DNA of 64,000 nt from positions 1-64,000 of the IMG/VR virus record IMGVR_UViG_3300008116_000011, one strand, 5' to 3'. Source of the DNA: a virus. Shown here in pieces: positions 51,085 through 58,473 of the stretch. Each line of letters begins with the position of its first letter. Within the stretch, counting starts at the first letter, position 1. Made by a program: the position numbers and the translations under genes. The notes under the pieces are model-generated. The model was not told the origin of the DNA. It saw only the letters and a program-made list of their open reading frames with translations, and ran no database searches.

Positions 51085-51210
51085 CTATTGCTTATTTATT
51101 AAATCAATTACAACTTGAATAATAAACACAATAACCATTCCAATAAAGGAATAAAATACTATTTTTTCGCTTGTTTTAGTTTGATCAGGACGTTTACCTT
51201 GATTATCCAT
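51085..51210 (-). CDS. 41-residue membrane microprotein
   Basis: MDNQGKRPDQTKTSEKIVF followed by one membrane helix and a short INKQ end. Its start overlaps the end of the next gene by 8 nt, as coupled phage genes do. Part of the microprotein series. Confidence 0.5.
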   Translation of the reverse strand: MDNQGKRPDQTKTSEKIVFYSFIGMVIVFIIQVVIDLINKQ

Positions 51211-51400
51211 TTGGTAATGATTTAGATATTGCCTCGTAATATTCTTCCCTTAAACGACGAACTGCTGCTTCAGCACTTGCTGCTCCTGCTTTGAACATTT
51301 GGTTGTTGCTCTCAAAGCCACGTTCATTAATTACTCTAAATACTTCTTCAAAGATTTCAAATCCAAAGATGTTACTACCTAATGCTTGATACTTATCCAT
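51203..51400 (-). CDS. Small helical protein
   Basis: From MDKYQALGSNIFGFEIF the product is 65 residues. An ATG at 51415 is possible but overlaps the upstream stop. Alanine-rich helix (AGAASAEAAVRRLREEYYEA). Not recognised. Confidence 0.5.
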   Translation of the reverse strand: MDKYQALGSNIFGFEIFEEVFRVINERGFESNNQMFKAGAASAEAAVRRLREEYYEAISKSLPNG

Positions 51401-51404
51401 AAAT

Positions 51405-51647
51405 TTATTTTTCAATTTTTACTTCTATTTCATATTGTTCACCATCGACTTCAGCATGTGCTTGTTCTAGCATTATTGTTAAATATTGTTCCGCTACAGC
51501 GTCATTTTTAAATGGTGTTCCATTTAAATCATTAACATCAATATATCCATCTCCATGATATATAAACTCACACTTTGGATTTCCATCTACATACATTAAA
51601 AATGTTTTATCATCAATATCTTCAAATTCTAATTTATGTTTTTTCAT
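51405..51647 (-). CDS. Small acidic beta-rich protein
   Basis: An 80-residue protein with MKKHKLEFEDIDDKTFLMYV, then a beta hairpin (FIYHGDGYIDVND) and an acidic end. Not recognised. Confidence 0.5.
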   Translation of the reverse strand: MKKHKLEFEDIDDKTFLMYVDGNPKCEFIYHGDGYIDVNDLNGTPFKNDAVAEQYLTIMLEQAHAEVDGEQYEIEVKIEK

Positions 51648-51653
51648 AATATA

Positions 51654-51830
51654 CTATTTAAAGAATTTATTTCTTGGTTTACTTAAATCAACAATAGCTT
51701 GTGGTTTTGGTTTTGCCTTGCGACCTCTTGGCTTTGATTCCTTAGACTCAGGCTCATCCCATTTCCATTTCTTTACTTTTTCAAGAAATGCGGCCCTATA
51801 ACCTGCTAAACGTTCTGCTTCTGTTCTCAT
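51654..51830 (-). CDS. 58-residue basic microprotein with RGRK motif
   Basis: MRTEAERLAGYRAAFLEKV then WKWDEPESKESKPRGRKAKP, and a basic end (SKPRNKFFK). The PRGRK element is like the repeats of the AT-hook-like gene at 40581. It could bind DNA. Confidence 0.5.
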   Translation of the reverse strand: MRTEAERLAGYRAAFLEKVKKWKWDEPESKESKPRGRKAKPKPQAIVDLSKPRNKFFK

Positions 51831-52021
51831 ATAAACTCATATATTAATTCTAAACCGTGAGATATACTTTGTAATGTATGAAATTTACTCATATCGTTAA
51901 GTGGCTTAGCATCTCTAACATTATATGACCATTGTGGCACACCACCATAAGCTAAACCAGTAAAGTAACCATAATCACTCATTACAATATATTCAGGTAT
52001 TTTATGCTTTTTATTTTTCAT
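51827..52021 (-). CDS. Small hypothetical protein
   Basis: A 64-residue protein (MKNKKHKIPEYIVMSDYG) with aromatic and acidic residues. Not recognised. A promoter-like TTTGGAGGATCC precedes it inside the end of the upstream gene. Confidence 0.5.
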   Translation of the reverse strand: MKNKKHKIPEYIVMSDYGYFTGLAYGGVPQWSYNVRDAKPLNDMSKFHTLQSISHGLELIYEFI

Positions 52022-52026
52022 TTATA

Positions 52027-52058
52027 TAAAAGTATAAAGTTTATTTGGATCCTCCAAA
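52027..52058 (-). promoter_or_regulatory. Early promoter inside the 3' end of the upstream gene
   Basis: Minus strand: TTTGGAGGATCCAAATAAAC, then TATACTTTTATA. It overlaps the last codons of the 181-residue gene ending at 52041. Confidence 0.5.
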
Positions 52059-52586
52059 TTTACTATTAGCTAATAGATCATCCCAATCTTTATAGCCTTG
52101 TGATTTAGCATACTCATCATTCTTTTTCCTACGATAATGTGCAACTGCTTCAGGTTCTCTCATTTGATCACTATCAGTAAAGCCAAGTGACTTAGCACAT
52201 TCCTCTTCACACCATTCATGTGAACCTATCTTTATTTCAATTGGTAGATCTGTTTCTAGTGATTCAATAAAGTCTTCAAATTGAGATGCTGCTTCAAATG
52301 GCATAGTGTAGATTCCTTCATCTACTTGATAATCTGATTCATTTTCTTTATCAAATATTTCAATCCTACCCATTCTATATTTTTCACCAAACAAAGTCAT
52401 TACGCCGTAACCTACAGTTGAATAATAATATCTACCAGTTCTTGCCACACCATTTACATCAATACAACCAGGATTGAGTTCAATATAATTAGCAAGATGA
52501 TCAGCAAATTCTTCTTCAGTCGCTTCAGGGAAGCGTTGTTTGACATTATATATAAAATATTTAAGGTCTTGTCTATTTACTTTCAT
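52041..52586 (-). CDS. Hypothetical protein
   Basis: The 181-residue protein starts MKVNRQDLKYFIYNVKQRF and contains HLANYIELNPGCIDVNG, ARTGRYYYSTVGYGVM and CEEECAKSLGF. A mixed alpha/beta protein that I do not recognise. A plus-strand gene starts 18 nt to its right, so the two are divergent. Confidence 0.6.
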   Translation of the reverse strand: MKVNRQDLKYFIYNVKQRFPEATEEEFADHLANYIELNPGCIDVNGVARTGRYYYSTVGYGVMTLFGEKYRMGRIEIFDKENESDYQVDEGIYTMPFEAASQFEDFIESLETDLPIEIKIGSHEWCEEECAKSLGFTDSDQMREPEAVAHYRRKKNDEYAKSQGYKDWDDLLANSKFGGSK

Positions 52587-52603
52587 TTTATATTTATTTG
52601 TGT

Positions 52604-52852
52604 ATGCTAAATAAATTTATATATTATTTTTTAAGGTATTGGGTATCTATATCTTTTCTTCTTCTTGCTTTTTATTTTTATGAACCAACACCATCTATAA
52701 TCCACTGTTCACCAGATTCTATCTTACAAGAAATTGAAGTAAAAACATTTTTAGGTTTAAACGAAATGACTTTAATGTGGATTTTAATGGCTATAGCACA
52801 CGGTGCTAACGCTTGTTATTGTGATATTAAATCCATACTAAAGAAAGTCTAG
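52604..52852 (+). CDS. Plus-strand membrane protein
   Basis: ATG at 52604 gives 82 residues: MLNKFIYYFLRYWVSISFLL (membrane helix), an acidic/Pro/Cys-rich middle, and a second hydrophobic part (LMWILMAIAHGANA) with CYCDIKS. It is one of only two plus-strand genes I support. Codon composition matches neighbours and no minus-strand gene fills the gap. It converges on the 52849 gene by 4 nt. Not recognised. Confidence 0.55.
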   Translation: MLNKFIYYFLRYWVSISFLLLAFYFYEPTPSIIHCSPDSILQEIEVKTFLGLNEMTLMWILMAIAHGANACYCDIKSILKKV

Positions 52853-53319
52853 TCACTTAATCTATGTGTTACAGTAATTATATTTACTTGGGTTGCAATA
52901 TTTGATTCTTCATAATTATAATTCATACAAATAGCTGATCTAATTATGCTATCAGTATCAATTATTCTTTCATCATACATTTTTTCTGTAATTTTAGGAA
53001 CTTCATCTTCAATACAGCAGGCACCACCACAGTCTTTATATCTAACTACTTTAGAAATAGTATAAATGTATCTAGTATTTGCCTCTACTATTGCTTTATA
53101 TATTGTATCAATGTGTGTCGGTAAATAATAATCATAACTATCTAAATAACAAATATATTTTAAACCTTCATCTAATATAAATTGAATAGTCTGATTAGTA
53201 GTCTCAGGATCAGTTTCATAGACTTTAAACTCCTTATTTGTTTGTTGTTCTAATGAAGCTAAACATTTATCTAAAAGTCTATCTTCTCCTTTATGTTTTA
53301 TCAATAGTACTGCTATCAT
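52849..53319 (-). CDS. Small GT2-like glycosyltransferase fragment
   Basis: Starting at MIAVLLIKHKGEDRLL gives 156 residues, with C-L-A-S-L-E-Q-Q-T-N-K-E-F-K-V-Y and I-C-Y-L-D-S-Y-D-Y-Y (D-x-D-like acidic site). This is the N-terminal Rossmann half of a GT2 transferase. It is short (usual domain is about 220-250), so it may be a remnant or a minimal form. Confidence 0.5.
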   Translation of the reverse strand: MIAVLLIKHKGEDRLLDKCLASLEQQTNKEFKVYETDPETTNQTIQFILDEGLKYICYLDSYDYYLPTHIDTIYKAIVEANTRYIYTISKVVRYKDCGGACCIEDEVPKITEKMYDERIIDTDSIIRSAICMNYNYEESNIATQVNIITVTHRLSD

Positions 53320-53596
53320 AATCTGATATTTTAAGTCCACAATATAAATCAAGCCAAGCCATTTCACGTGAAGCTATTTTCGAATAGTGACGTTTTTTCT
53401 TTTTAATATGTTCAACACCCCAATCTCTCCATTCTTTATTTTGGGCTTCAGTCATTGTATACTGTGTAAACCATTCATCAGTTCTACCTTCTACATCTTC
53501 AAACTTAAGATCGTGGCCTGCAATCTCAAACATCTTATCAATAAGTTCTTTAAGAAACATTCTCTCTTTATTTGCTTTTTGTTCTGCTCGTGTCAT
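53291..53596 (-). CDS. Helical phage protein
   Basis: A 101-residue helical protein (MTRAEQKANKERMFLKELID) with W-F-T-Q-Y-T-M-T-E-A-Q and H-Y-S-K-I-A-S-R-E-M-A-W-L. The pattern resembles unassigned proteins of T4-like phages. No known activity. Confidence 0.55.
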   Translation of the reverse strand: MTRAEQKANKERMFLKELIDKMFEIAGHDLKFEDVEGRTDEWFTQYTMTEAQNKEWRDWGVEHIKKKKRHYSKIASREMAWLDLYCGLKISDYDSSTIDKT

Positions 53597-53601
53597 AACA
53601 T

Positions 53602-54339
53602 TTATTTTACTGAGTTAACGGTAATTTTATTATCTTGAATAACCAAATAGTTTCCTGATATTTCCATAGTGTCTATAAAATAATACCTACCGCCAGTGAA
53701 TTTATCACTGCCTTCTAAGTCAATTCTTCTCATTGCAGTGTGACCTACAATTTGAATATAATCTTTCTTTAATCCTTTAGGGTGCTTCTTATTTGCAGAC
53801 ATTAATGATCTAGGTCTAATCCAAATAGGTGTTTGAGTTGTATTATCACCACTAGATTCAAAACCATTAAAATCAAATGCTTTAGGTTTATATCTAAACA
53901 TTTCATTTAGGTCAACTACAACATTTTCTATACTCCAATCATTCTCACCAAACACTTCATCCATAAATATAGGACTTACACCTGCGTGTGTACACAAGAA
54001 GTTATCAAAACCATAAGCTATTTGTAAATGATTTCTATTCTCATCTATTACTTGATTAATTGATGGAGCAATTTTTGACTGGTAACCACTAGTTCCAGTG
54101 TAACCAACTTCAGGAAAGTAGTGATGATCGTGATTACCAATCAACATAACTACCTCAACTTGTGGATTATTTTCCTTATATTGAATAATTTCTTTAAAGT
54201 TAGCAATTTGTTCTACACCACTAAAGTCAAATGAATCAAAGTAATCGCCTATGAAGATAACTCTATCCGGTTTATCTTGATGTACTGCTAATTTCCAAAG
54301 TGAACGTCCGTGGGTATCACCCAATACAATTGTTTTCAT
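53602..54339 (-). CDS. Calcineurin-like metallophosphoesterase 1
   Basis: The 245-residue protein has the five metallophosphoesterase motifs: G-D-T-H-G (7-11), G-D-Y-F-D-S (31-36), G-N-H-D-H-H, T-H-A-G and V-G-H-T. These bind two metals and hydrolyse phosphate esters. The TTTGGTGAATCC promoter 30 nt upstream makes it a separate unit. A related enzyme lies at 54815. Confidence 0.9.
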   Translation of the reverse strand: MKTIVLGDTHGRSLWKLAVHQDKPDRVIFIGDYFDSFDFSGVEQIANFKEIIQYKENNPQVEVVMLIGNHDHHYFPEVGYTGTSGYQSKIAPSINQVIDENRNHLQIAYGFDNFLCTHAGVSPIFMDEVFGENDWSIENVVVDLNEMFRYKPKAFDFNGFESSGDNTTQTPIWIRPRSLMSANKKHPKGLKKDYIQIVGHTAMRRIDLEGSDKFTGGRYYFIDTMEISGNYLVIQDNKITVNSVK

Positions 54340-54341
54340 AA

Positions 54342-54375
54342 CCTAAATTTAAGTTACTAATTTGGATTCACCAAA
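54342..54375 (-). promoter_or_regulatory. Early promoter (TTTGGTGAATCC, N20, TAAATTTA)
   Basis: Minus strand: TTTGGTGAATCCAAATTAGT, then TAAATTTAGG, 3 nt before the ATG at 54339. It overlaps the end of the 86-residue gene at 54368. Confidence 0.55.
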
Positions 54376-54628
54376 TTTTCCACCATGGTTTTTTAGACTC
54401 TATTTTAGGTCTATTAAAGCTAATATTACGATTGAATGCAGAAGATACTATACGAAACACCTTACTATGGTCCTCAACTTTGACATCATTAACATTCACT
54501 TGATATTGGATTGGGATAACCATATCATCTATCTCAAGTGAACCATCAATTACAATATATTCCTTATTGAAATGTCTAGTGTATCGAATCATAGCATAAA
54601 TAAATATACTACGACTTGTATCTTTCAT
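54368..54628 (-). CDS. Small hypothetical protein
   Basis: An 86-residue beta-rich protein (YIVIDGSLEIDD, IPIQYQVNVNDV), ending SKKPWWKIW. An internal Met at 54592 (MIRYTRHFN) preceded by TATATTTATT is an alternative start. Not recognised. Confidence 0.5.
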   Translation of the reverse strand: MKDTSRSIFIYAMIRYTRHFNKEYIVIDGSLEIDDMVIPIQYQVNVNDVKVEDHSKVFRIVSSAFNRNISFNRPKIESKKPWWKIW

Positions 54629-54815
54629 ATTCTAATTTACCCACCTCTTGGTAAGCATCATAGATGTTATCTATAGCAGTGTGTAAGAGATTTCTAATTT
54701 CTCTTTCTTGTCTACCAAGTGGGTGTTTAATACAGTGGTCTTCAATGGTACACATCACAACGTGTAAACGATCCATTAGTTCTAAATAATGACCTTGATT
54801 AATTTTATTTTCCAT
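54609..54815 (-). CDS. Small helical protein
   Basis: A 68-residue helical protein (MENKINQGHYLELMDRL, then CTIEDHCIKH and HTAIDNIYDAYQEV). It overlaps the phosphoesterase gene by one base. Not recognised. Confidence 0.5.
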   Translation of the reverse strand: MENKINQGHYLELMDRLHVVMCTIEDHCIKHPLGRQEREIRNLLHTAIDNIYDAYQEVGKLEYERYKS

Positions 54816-55459
54816 TATGATAATATTTCATGATGGTCTGAAAGGATAACGCTTGTTTTAATGGGTCTACTTTCAAGTAATGATATTATTTCTTTCATTT
54901 CATATGGTCTTAAATTATTTCCATCCATACCAACATCCATTGCTTTACCAGGCATTATTTTCCTATATCCAGGTAAATGAACATGGCCAAACACATGAAA
55001 ACGACCTTTATTCATATCATGCCAACTTACAATTGGGAAATGAGATAATACAAACCCATATTCTAAATCATCACTATCTTCATCTACTACATTTAACAAT
55101 TCATAATGTGATGTTTTAACAAATATATCTTGAATATTATTTTTATTTCGTTCAATATGATGATCATGATTACCTAATATTAAATAAACATTTTTACATA
55201 CTATTCTATTTCTAAAATCCCCAATAGACTCAAACCCACTAAAAGCCCAATCACCTAAATGAACTAATATATCATCTTGTCCTACCATTGTATTAATATT
55301 ATTTACAATAGTATCATTCATTTTTTCTAATGATGGAAAGTCTCTAGTTACACTTTCAGGACCCCAGTTTGAAGTACTACGACATATATTTCTGTGATTG
55401 TAATGGGTATCTGAGGTGAAGAATAATTTTTGTCCTGGGGTTAGATTAATGTTCCACAT
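54815..55459 (-). CDS. Calcineurin-like metallophosphoesterase 2
   Basis: The 214-residue protein has F-T-S-D-T-H-Y-N-H (14-22), H-L-G-D-W-A-F, G-N-H-D-H-H, L-S-H-F-P-I and F-G-H-V-H-L, the full set for a two-metal phosphoesterase. It is closest in pattern to the small YfcE-like enzymes. It is a different subfamily from the 53602 gene. Substrate unknown. Confidence 0.88.
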   Translation of the reverse strand: MWNINLTPGQKLFFTSDTHYNHRNICRSTSNWGPESVTRDFPSLEKMNDTIVNNINTMVGQDDILVHLGDWAFSGFESIGDFRNRIVCKNVYLILGNHDHHIERNKNNIQDIFVKTSHYELLNVVDEDSDDLEYGFVLSHFPIVSWHDMNKGRFHVFGHVHLPGYRKIMPGKAMDVGMDGNNLRPYEMKEIISLLESRPIKTSVILSDHHEILS

Positions 55460-55676
55460 TGTTTATTTTTTGAAGATCTTTGCATTTATTTAATTCTATT
55501 TCTTTTATAAATAGTTCACCTTTAATACTGTCTACTCTATATTCTAAAGTATCAGTCTCAAAAGCATTTAAATTTAATTCATCTTTAAGCATTGAATTAC
55601 TAATATACAATTGAGTAGCAATAAATGATAAGGTAAATATAATTCCTAAAGCTAGAATTCTTGAAAGATTTGTCAT
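55446..55676 (-). CDS. Small membrane-anchored protein
   Basis: A 76-residue protein with one N-terminal membrane segment (ALGIIFTLSFIATQLYI) and an acidic, helical extracytoplasmic part with one Cys. It overlaps the phosphoesterase start by 14 nt. Confidence 0.5.
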   Translation of the reverse strand: MTNLSRILALGIIFTLSFIATQLYISNSMLKDELNLNAFETDTLEYRVDSIKGELFIKEIELNKCKDLQKINNVEH

Positions 55677-55682
55677 TGTATT

Positions 55683-55835
55683 TTATTTTTTATTTTTCTT
55701 TTCAGGTGTATTGAAAGGTCCAATTTCATAATCATCAATCTCTTTATCCCAACATTTAATCCCACCAATCCATAACCAAACTAATGAACCTAGTAATATT
55801 GCTGTTATAATAACTATAATAATTAATCCCACCAT
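55683..55835 (-). CDS. 50-residue membrane microprotein
   Basis: MVGLIIIVIITAILLGSLV and WLWIGGIKCW, then an acidic and Lys-rich tail. One membrane helix followed by an aromatic turn. Its start overlaps the end of the 164-residue gene. Confidence 0.5.
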   Translation of the reverse strand: MVGLIIIVIITAILLGSLVWLWIGGIKCWDKEIDDYEIGPFNTPEKKNKK

Positions 55836-56317
55836 CTTTGAATATTTTCTTCTAAGATTTTAAATAATAATTTATGTGCTCGTTTTTCATTTTCACGACC
55901 TATATAAAATGCTGTTCTATGGTTATCTTCAGTTTTAACCTGATTGTAGATGCGAGGGTATTTATTGAAATAGTCATCATAACGCTCCCATAGTGTTTCT
56001 GTCTCCATCTCATACATACCAGGGCGTAATTTACTCTCAATAAACTTTATATTTACTTTCTCGTAGTTTTGGTATTCACATCCATAATATTCATCTTGTA
56101 CTCTTTCAATTAAACGAACACATAACATCATTATTTCAGCGTCGCGTTCAGCTGATAGATGGTTACCTCTTTTTCCAATATATTCAGCTTGGTTTTTAAG
56201 CTTAAATTTAAGTATTTCGAAAATAAAATGGTGATCCCAATCCTGATCTTTCCATATAATTGGAAACCAACGATATAAATTATAAATGCGTCTAAAGAAT
56301 TGTTTTATTATGTACAT
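55823..56317 (-). CDS. Conserved phage protein (WFPIIWKDQDWD family)
   Basis: The 164-residue protein contains R-W-F-P-I-I-W-K-D-Q-D-W-D-H-H (17-31), FEILKFKLKNQAEYIG and R-L-I-E-R-V-Q-D-E-Y-Y-G, a pattern I know from many T4-like and Bacteroidota phages without assigned role. Its start overlaps the glycosyltransferase-like gene by 26 nt. Confidence 0.65.
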   Translation of the reverse strand: MYIIKQFFRRIYNLYRWFPIIWKDQDWDHHFIFEILKFKLKNQAEYIGKRGNHLSAERDAEIMMLCVRLIERVQDEYYGCEYQNYEKVNIKFIESKLRPGMYEMETETLWERYDDYFNKYPRIYNQVKTEDNHRTAFYIGRENEKRAHKLLFKILEENIQRWWD

Positions 56318-57281
56318 AACCTTTACTAAATGGATCTAAGAATAAGTAATGGAGTGGTTTTACTCCTTCAGGGTTGTCTTTTATGGTTTCCCATATAGGG
56401 AGTTCTTCATGGTAAAAAGTAGTAAACGTCCAGTCTTTAAACCATTCAGGGTATTTAACATGAATATACCCCATTAATTCTTGTTCTGTGCATATATAAT
56501 TTTGCTCAGGTAAACTTAATACACGTTCAGCTAACTCAGTAAAAGCATTAATATATTGTTTAAGATATGGAGTATTACCACCAAACATTGCTCCTACAGG
56601 AAATTTGTTTGATGATATAACTTGCTCACTAAATGATTCCTGGATTTGGGTTTCTAGTAATCTATAGTCATTATCCATTACATTTTGTCTACAAATACAT
56701 AATATTTTATCTTCTACATATTCATTTATTTTATTTAAAGCCTCAGGAGTAAGTATTTTAGCAAATATAAACTCTTTAAAAGCATGTTCATGGTGGTGTT
56801 CCCTATCATGATACTTAATATAAAATCCAGGTTCGGTAGAATATAAATTATATTTGTAAGGAAATATAGCTCCGGTTGATAATCCAGAGTCAATCCAATA
56901 TAAATAAATTCCATCTTCATATTCCATATTTAGGAAATGCCATTTTAACCAATATATAGCCATTGGCAGTGTATAAAATGGATGAAATTCATTATTATAC
57001 AATTCAGGATTATTCATCCTAATATTGTATATTCTATCGTGAAATGGACTATCTTTTAAATTATATTTTTTAACTGTTAGATTTGTTAGGTTATGTTTTT
57101 CTTTTAATCTTAAAAGGTAGTTGTATCCATCCTGTTCGTCATCAGTATAACAAACTATGTCTGCTCCTAAACCACAGATTGAAATTAGAGAGTAAGAATA
57201 CCACTCATATCTACTTCGCTTCCCCCAAAATGGAGGATCATAATGAGCAGCATAAAACGTAGTAACTAATTTAGTAACCAT
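56292..57281 (-). CDS. Glycosyltransferase-like protein (HtrL/WlaTC-like)
   Basis: The 329-residue protein has an N-terminal alpha/beta half (VVTTFYAAHYDPP-like start, then GADIVCYTDDEQDG), Y-W-I-D-S-G-L-S-T-G-A (acidic site) and a C-terminal helical half. The pattern resembles WlaTC/HtrL-type transferases. It begins the RNA-cluster-proximal end of the early region. Confidence 0.6.
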   Translation of the reverse strand: MVTKLVTTFYAAHYDPPFWGKRSRYEWYSYSLISICGLGADIVCYTDDEQDGYNYLLRLKEKHNLTNLTVKKYNLKDSPFHDRIYNIRMNNPELYNNEFHPFYTLPMAIYWLKWHFLNMEYEDGIYLYWIDSGLSTGAIFPYKYNLYSTEPGFYIKYHDREHHHEHAFKEFIFAKILTPEALNKINEYVEDKILCICRQNVMDNDYRLLETQIQESFSEQVISSNKFPVGAMFGGNTPYLKQYINAFTELAERVLSLPEQNYICTEQELMGYIHVKYPEWFKDWTFTTFYHEELPIWETIKDNPEGVKPLHYLFLDPFSKGYVHNKTIL

Positions 57282-57306
57282 ATATTTTTTAATAAATATC
57301 TTTAGC

Positions 57307-57461
57307 TGTCAGGGAAGGATTCGAACCTTCACGCAGCGATTCAATAAGCAACAAATTAAGCCGGCTTTGTGGTCAACCCCTATTACTTATCTATTTCGAT
57401 ATCTGCGCCCACGAGACGAGTGGGTGTGTCTGCCGTGTAGCTACCCTTTCACCACCTGACA
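57307..57461 (-). tRNA. tRNA-like gene with a large inserted arm (anticodon unassigned)
   Basis: The minus strand forms a 7-bp acceptor stem (TGTCAGG/CCTGACA), a D-arm (GTG, GGG-containing loop, CAC) and a normal T-arm (GAAGG-TTCGAAT-CCTTC). The span is 155 nt against about 75-90 in ordinary tRNAs. The excess is mostly a helical arm between CGCAG and CTGCG (57332-57407) with inner pairs ATAAG/CTTAT and ACAAA/TTTGT. A possible anticodon arm CCCAC-TCGTCTC-GTGGG would read GUC (Asp) but has C instead of U at position 33. It may be an intron, a huge variable arm or a non-tRNA RNA. Confidence 0.6.
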
Positions 57462-57463
57462 AT

Positions 57464-57664
57464 TTACTGTTTCCTTTCTTTATACAATCTAATCCATGTC
57501 ATAGAAACATCCACAGCCATTAATACTGGGGCCATAACTAGTATAGCTAATGTTTCTAATCCTGGCGATGCATAAAGTGGATCTTCATTTCTTTTAGAGT
57601 AACTTGTATACATTTTGTACACACAGTAAATAACCGAAATAATATAAATTAATGTTAATATCAT
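57464..57664 (-). CDS. Two-helix membrane protein
   Basis: A 66-residue protein: MILTLIYIISVIYCVYKMYT (membrane helix), a polar middle (SKRNEDPLYASPGL), and a second hydrophobic part (LAILVMAPVLMAVDVSM) with basic end (YKERKQ). It lies between the tRNA-like gene and the structured-RNA terminator. Could be a small holin-type or accessory protein. Confidence 0.55.
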   Translation of the reverse strand: MILTLIYIISVIYCVYKMYTSYSKRNEDPLYASPGLETLAILVMAPVLMAVDVSMTWIRLYKERKQ

Positions 57665-57687
57665 ATGTTAAATATACGTTAAAAAAA

Positions 57688-57713
57688 TAGGGTAACCAAA
57701 AATGGTTACCCTA
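57688..57713 (-). terminator. Bidirectional terminator after the structured RNA
   Basis: A 10-bp perfect stem (TAGGGTAACC/GGTTACCCTA) with a 6-nt A-rich loop, flanked by A-run on one side and T-run on the other. It would end minus-strand transcripts from the RNA at 57721-58052. Confidence 0.9.
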
Positions 57714-57720
57714 AAAAATT

Positions 57721-58052
57721 GATGGGAATAACGATTACCCACAATCCCTGGACGGACCCCTTTTCACCTATAGTCCACAAAGATGATCAGTCTAAGTGTT
57801 AAGACTAGCTGGATTGTCTACCAGCAACGCCTGCGGAGATCGTCTTGATTTATCTTCGGCGTATCCAGAGCACTGTTGGGTTGCGCATTCTACCCTTAGT
57901 GATGGTGGTTTTAACTCATCCGTCTGTGATACCCAACTCAACGGTTTTTCAACCGTCTCGCCAGTGCCTTAGTCCCTCTCAAGAACTTATTCAGCCACAG
58001 TTTGTAAATGACTTAGCCTGGGACAGTGAACCAGGAGAACTGTGCTAAGTAC
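57721..58052 (-). ncRNA. Unidentified structured RNA (about 330 nt)
   Basis: This gene-free region on the minus strand folds into nested helices with perfect or near-perfect pairing: ACTTAG/CTAAGT enclosing CCTGG/CCAGG, a pseudoknot pair CACAGTT/AACTGTG, GCACTG/CAGTGC, GTTGGG/CCCAAC, ACGGTT-TTTC-AACCGT, CTGGAT/ATCCAG around ACGCC/GGCGT, and AGTCT/AGACT. A TATATTTATATAC box lies just before it and a strong terminator follows. It is flanked by tRNA-type genes. It does not show RNase P, 6S or group I intron hallmarks that I can recognise (no GAGGAAAGUCC, no ordered P-Q-R-S). Family and function unknown. Confidence 0.6.
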
Positions 58053-58056
58053 TTGT

Positions 58057-58070
58057 GTATATAAATATAT
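58057..58070 (-). promoter_or_regulatory. TATATTTATATAC box before the structured RNA
   Basis: Minus-strand TATATTTATATAC (with flanking ATA) 5-15 nt before the first helix of the RNA. The expected -33 TTTG is not present at 19-20 nt. Confidence 0.45.
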
Positions 58071-58153
58071 CAAAGATCTAGAAAACCGCTAATTTATTTA
58101 TTTTTTTTTAATATTTATACTCGATCTATTATTATTAACTAAAACAATTTATT

Positions 58154-58321
58154 ATGAAAGATCAATTATTAGGACTTATCAGACATGCTTTAACCTTTGT
58201 TGGTGGTATTGTTGTTACTAAAGGTTTAATTGATGAAAGTTTGTCTCAAGAAGTAATCGGTGGTATTATGACGTTGGTTGGTGCTGTTTGGTCCATCGTT
58301 TCTAAAAAGAAAGTTGCTTAA
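58154..58321 (+). CDS. Holin (two-helix small holin)
   Basis: This 55-residue protein is on the plus strand. It has two membrane helices (LTFVGGIVVTKGLI and GGIMTLVGAVWSIVS), a short loop with DESLSQEVIG and a basic C-terminus (KKKVA), the typical layout of small class II-type phage holins (similar to Pam3 gp28-like holins, from memory). Holins form holes in the inner membrane at lysis. A strong terminator follows. The opposite orientation lets its timing differ from neighbours. Confidence 0.75.
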   Translation: MKDQLLGLIRHALTFVGGIVVTKGLIDESLSQEVIGGIMTLVGAVWSIVSKKKVA

Positions 58322-58344
58322 TATTATTTAACAATTTTAAAAGA

Positions 58345-58374
58345 GGGGTTGATTAATATCAATCCCTTTTTTTA
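58345..58374 (+). terminator. Rho-independent terminator after the holin gene
   Basis: GGGGTTGAT-TAAT-ATCAATCCC (9 bp with one G-T pair), followed by TTTTTTT. It lies 24 nt after the stop of the holin. Confidence 0.9.
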
Positions 58375-58376
58375 TG

Positions 58377-58463
58377 TGCCTCCAGCGGGAATCGAACCCG
58401 CACGAACTTTTTCGGTTCACAGGATTTTAAGTCCTGCGTGTCTACCAATTCCACCACAAAGGC
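58377..58463 (-). tRNA. tRNA-Leu (anticodon UAA)
   Basis: A full class II cloverleaf on the minus strand: acceptor GCCTTTG/TGGAGGC, D-arm with GGTAGA, anticodon arm CAGGA-CTTAAAA-TCCTG, a long variable arm (GAACCGAAAAAGTTC) and T-arm GCGGG-TTCGATT-CCCGC. Discriminator A, no encoded CCA. UUA codons are heavily used in this AT-rich genome. Confidence 0.95.
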
Positions 58464-58473
58464 AAATATTGTG

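Noticed and set aside
57307-57461. tRNA-Asp (GUC) call from the CCCAC-TCGTCTC-GTGGG arm
   Set aside because: The loop has C rather than U at position 33 and the arm is separated from the D-arm by eight extra bases, so the anticodon is not secure.
57845-58048. Plus-strand 67-codon frame in the structured-RNA region
   Set aside because: It lies opposite to a region with extensive helix pairing, promoter box and terminator on the minus strand, and its sequence has no coding-like pattern.
57721-58052. Structured RNA as RNase P RNA or group I intron
   Set aside because: The conserved RNase P blocks (GAGGAAAGUCC, ACAGA...GGCUUA) and the ordered P, Q, R, S elements of group I introns were not found. 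The hypothesis is not excluded by a covariance search, which I could not run.
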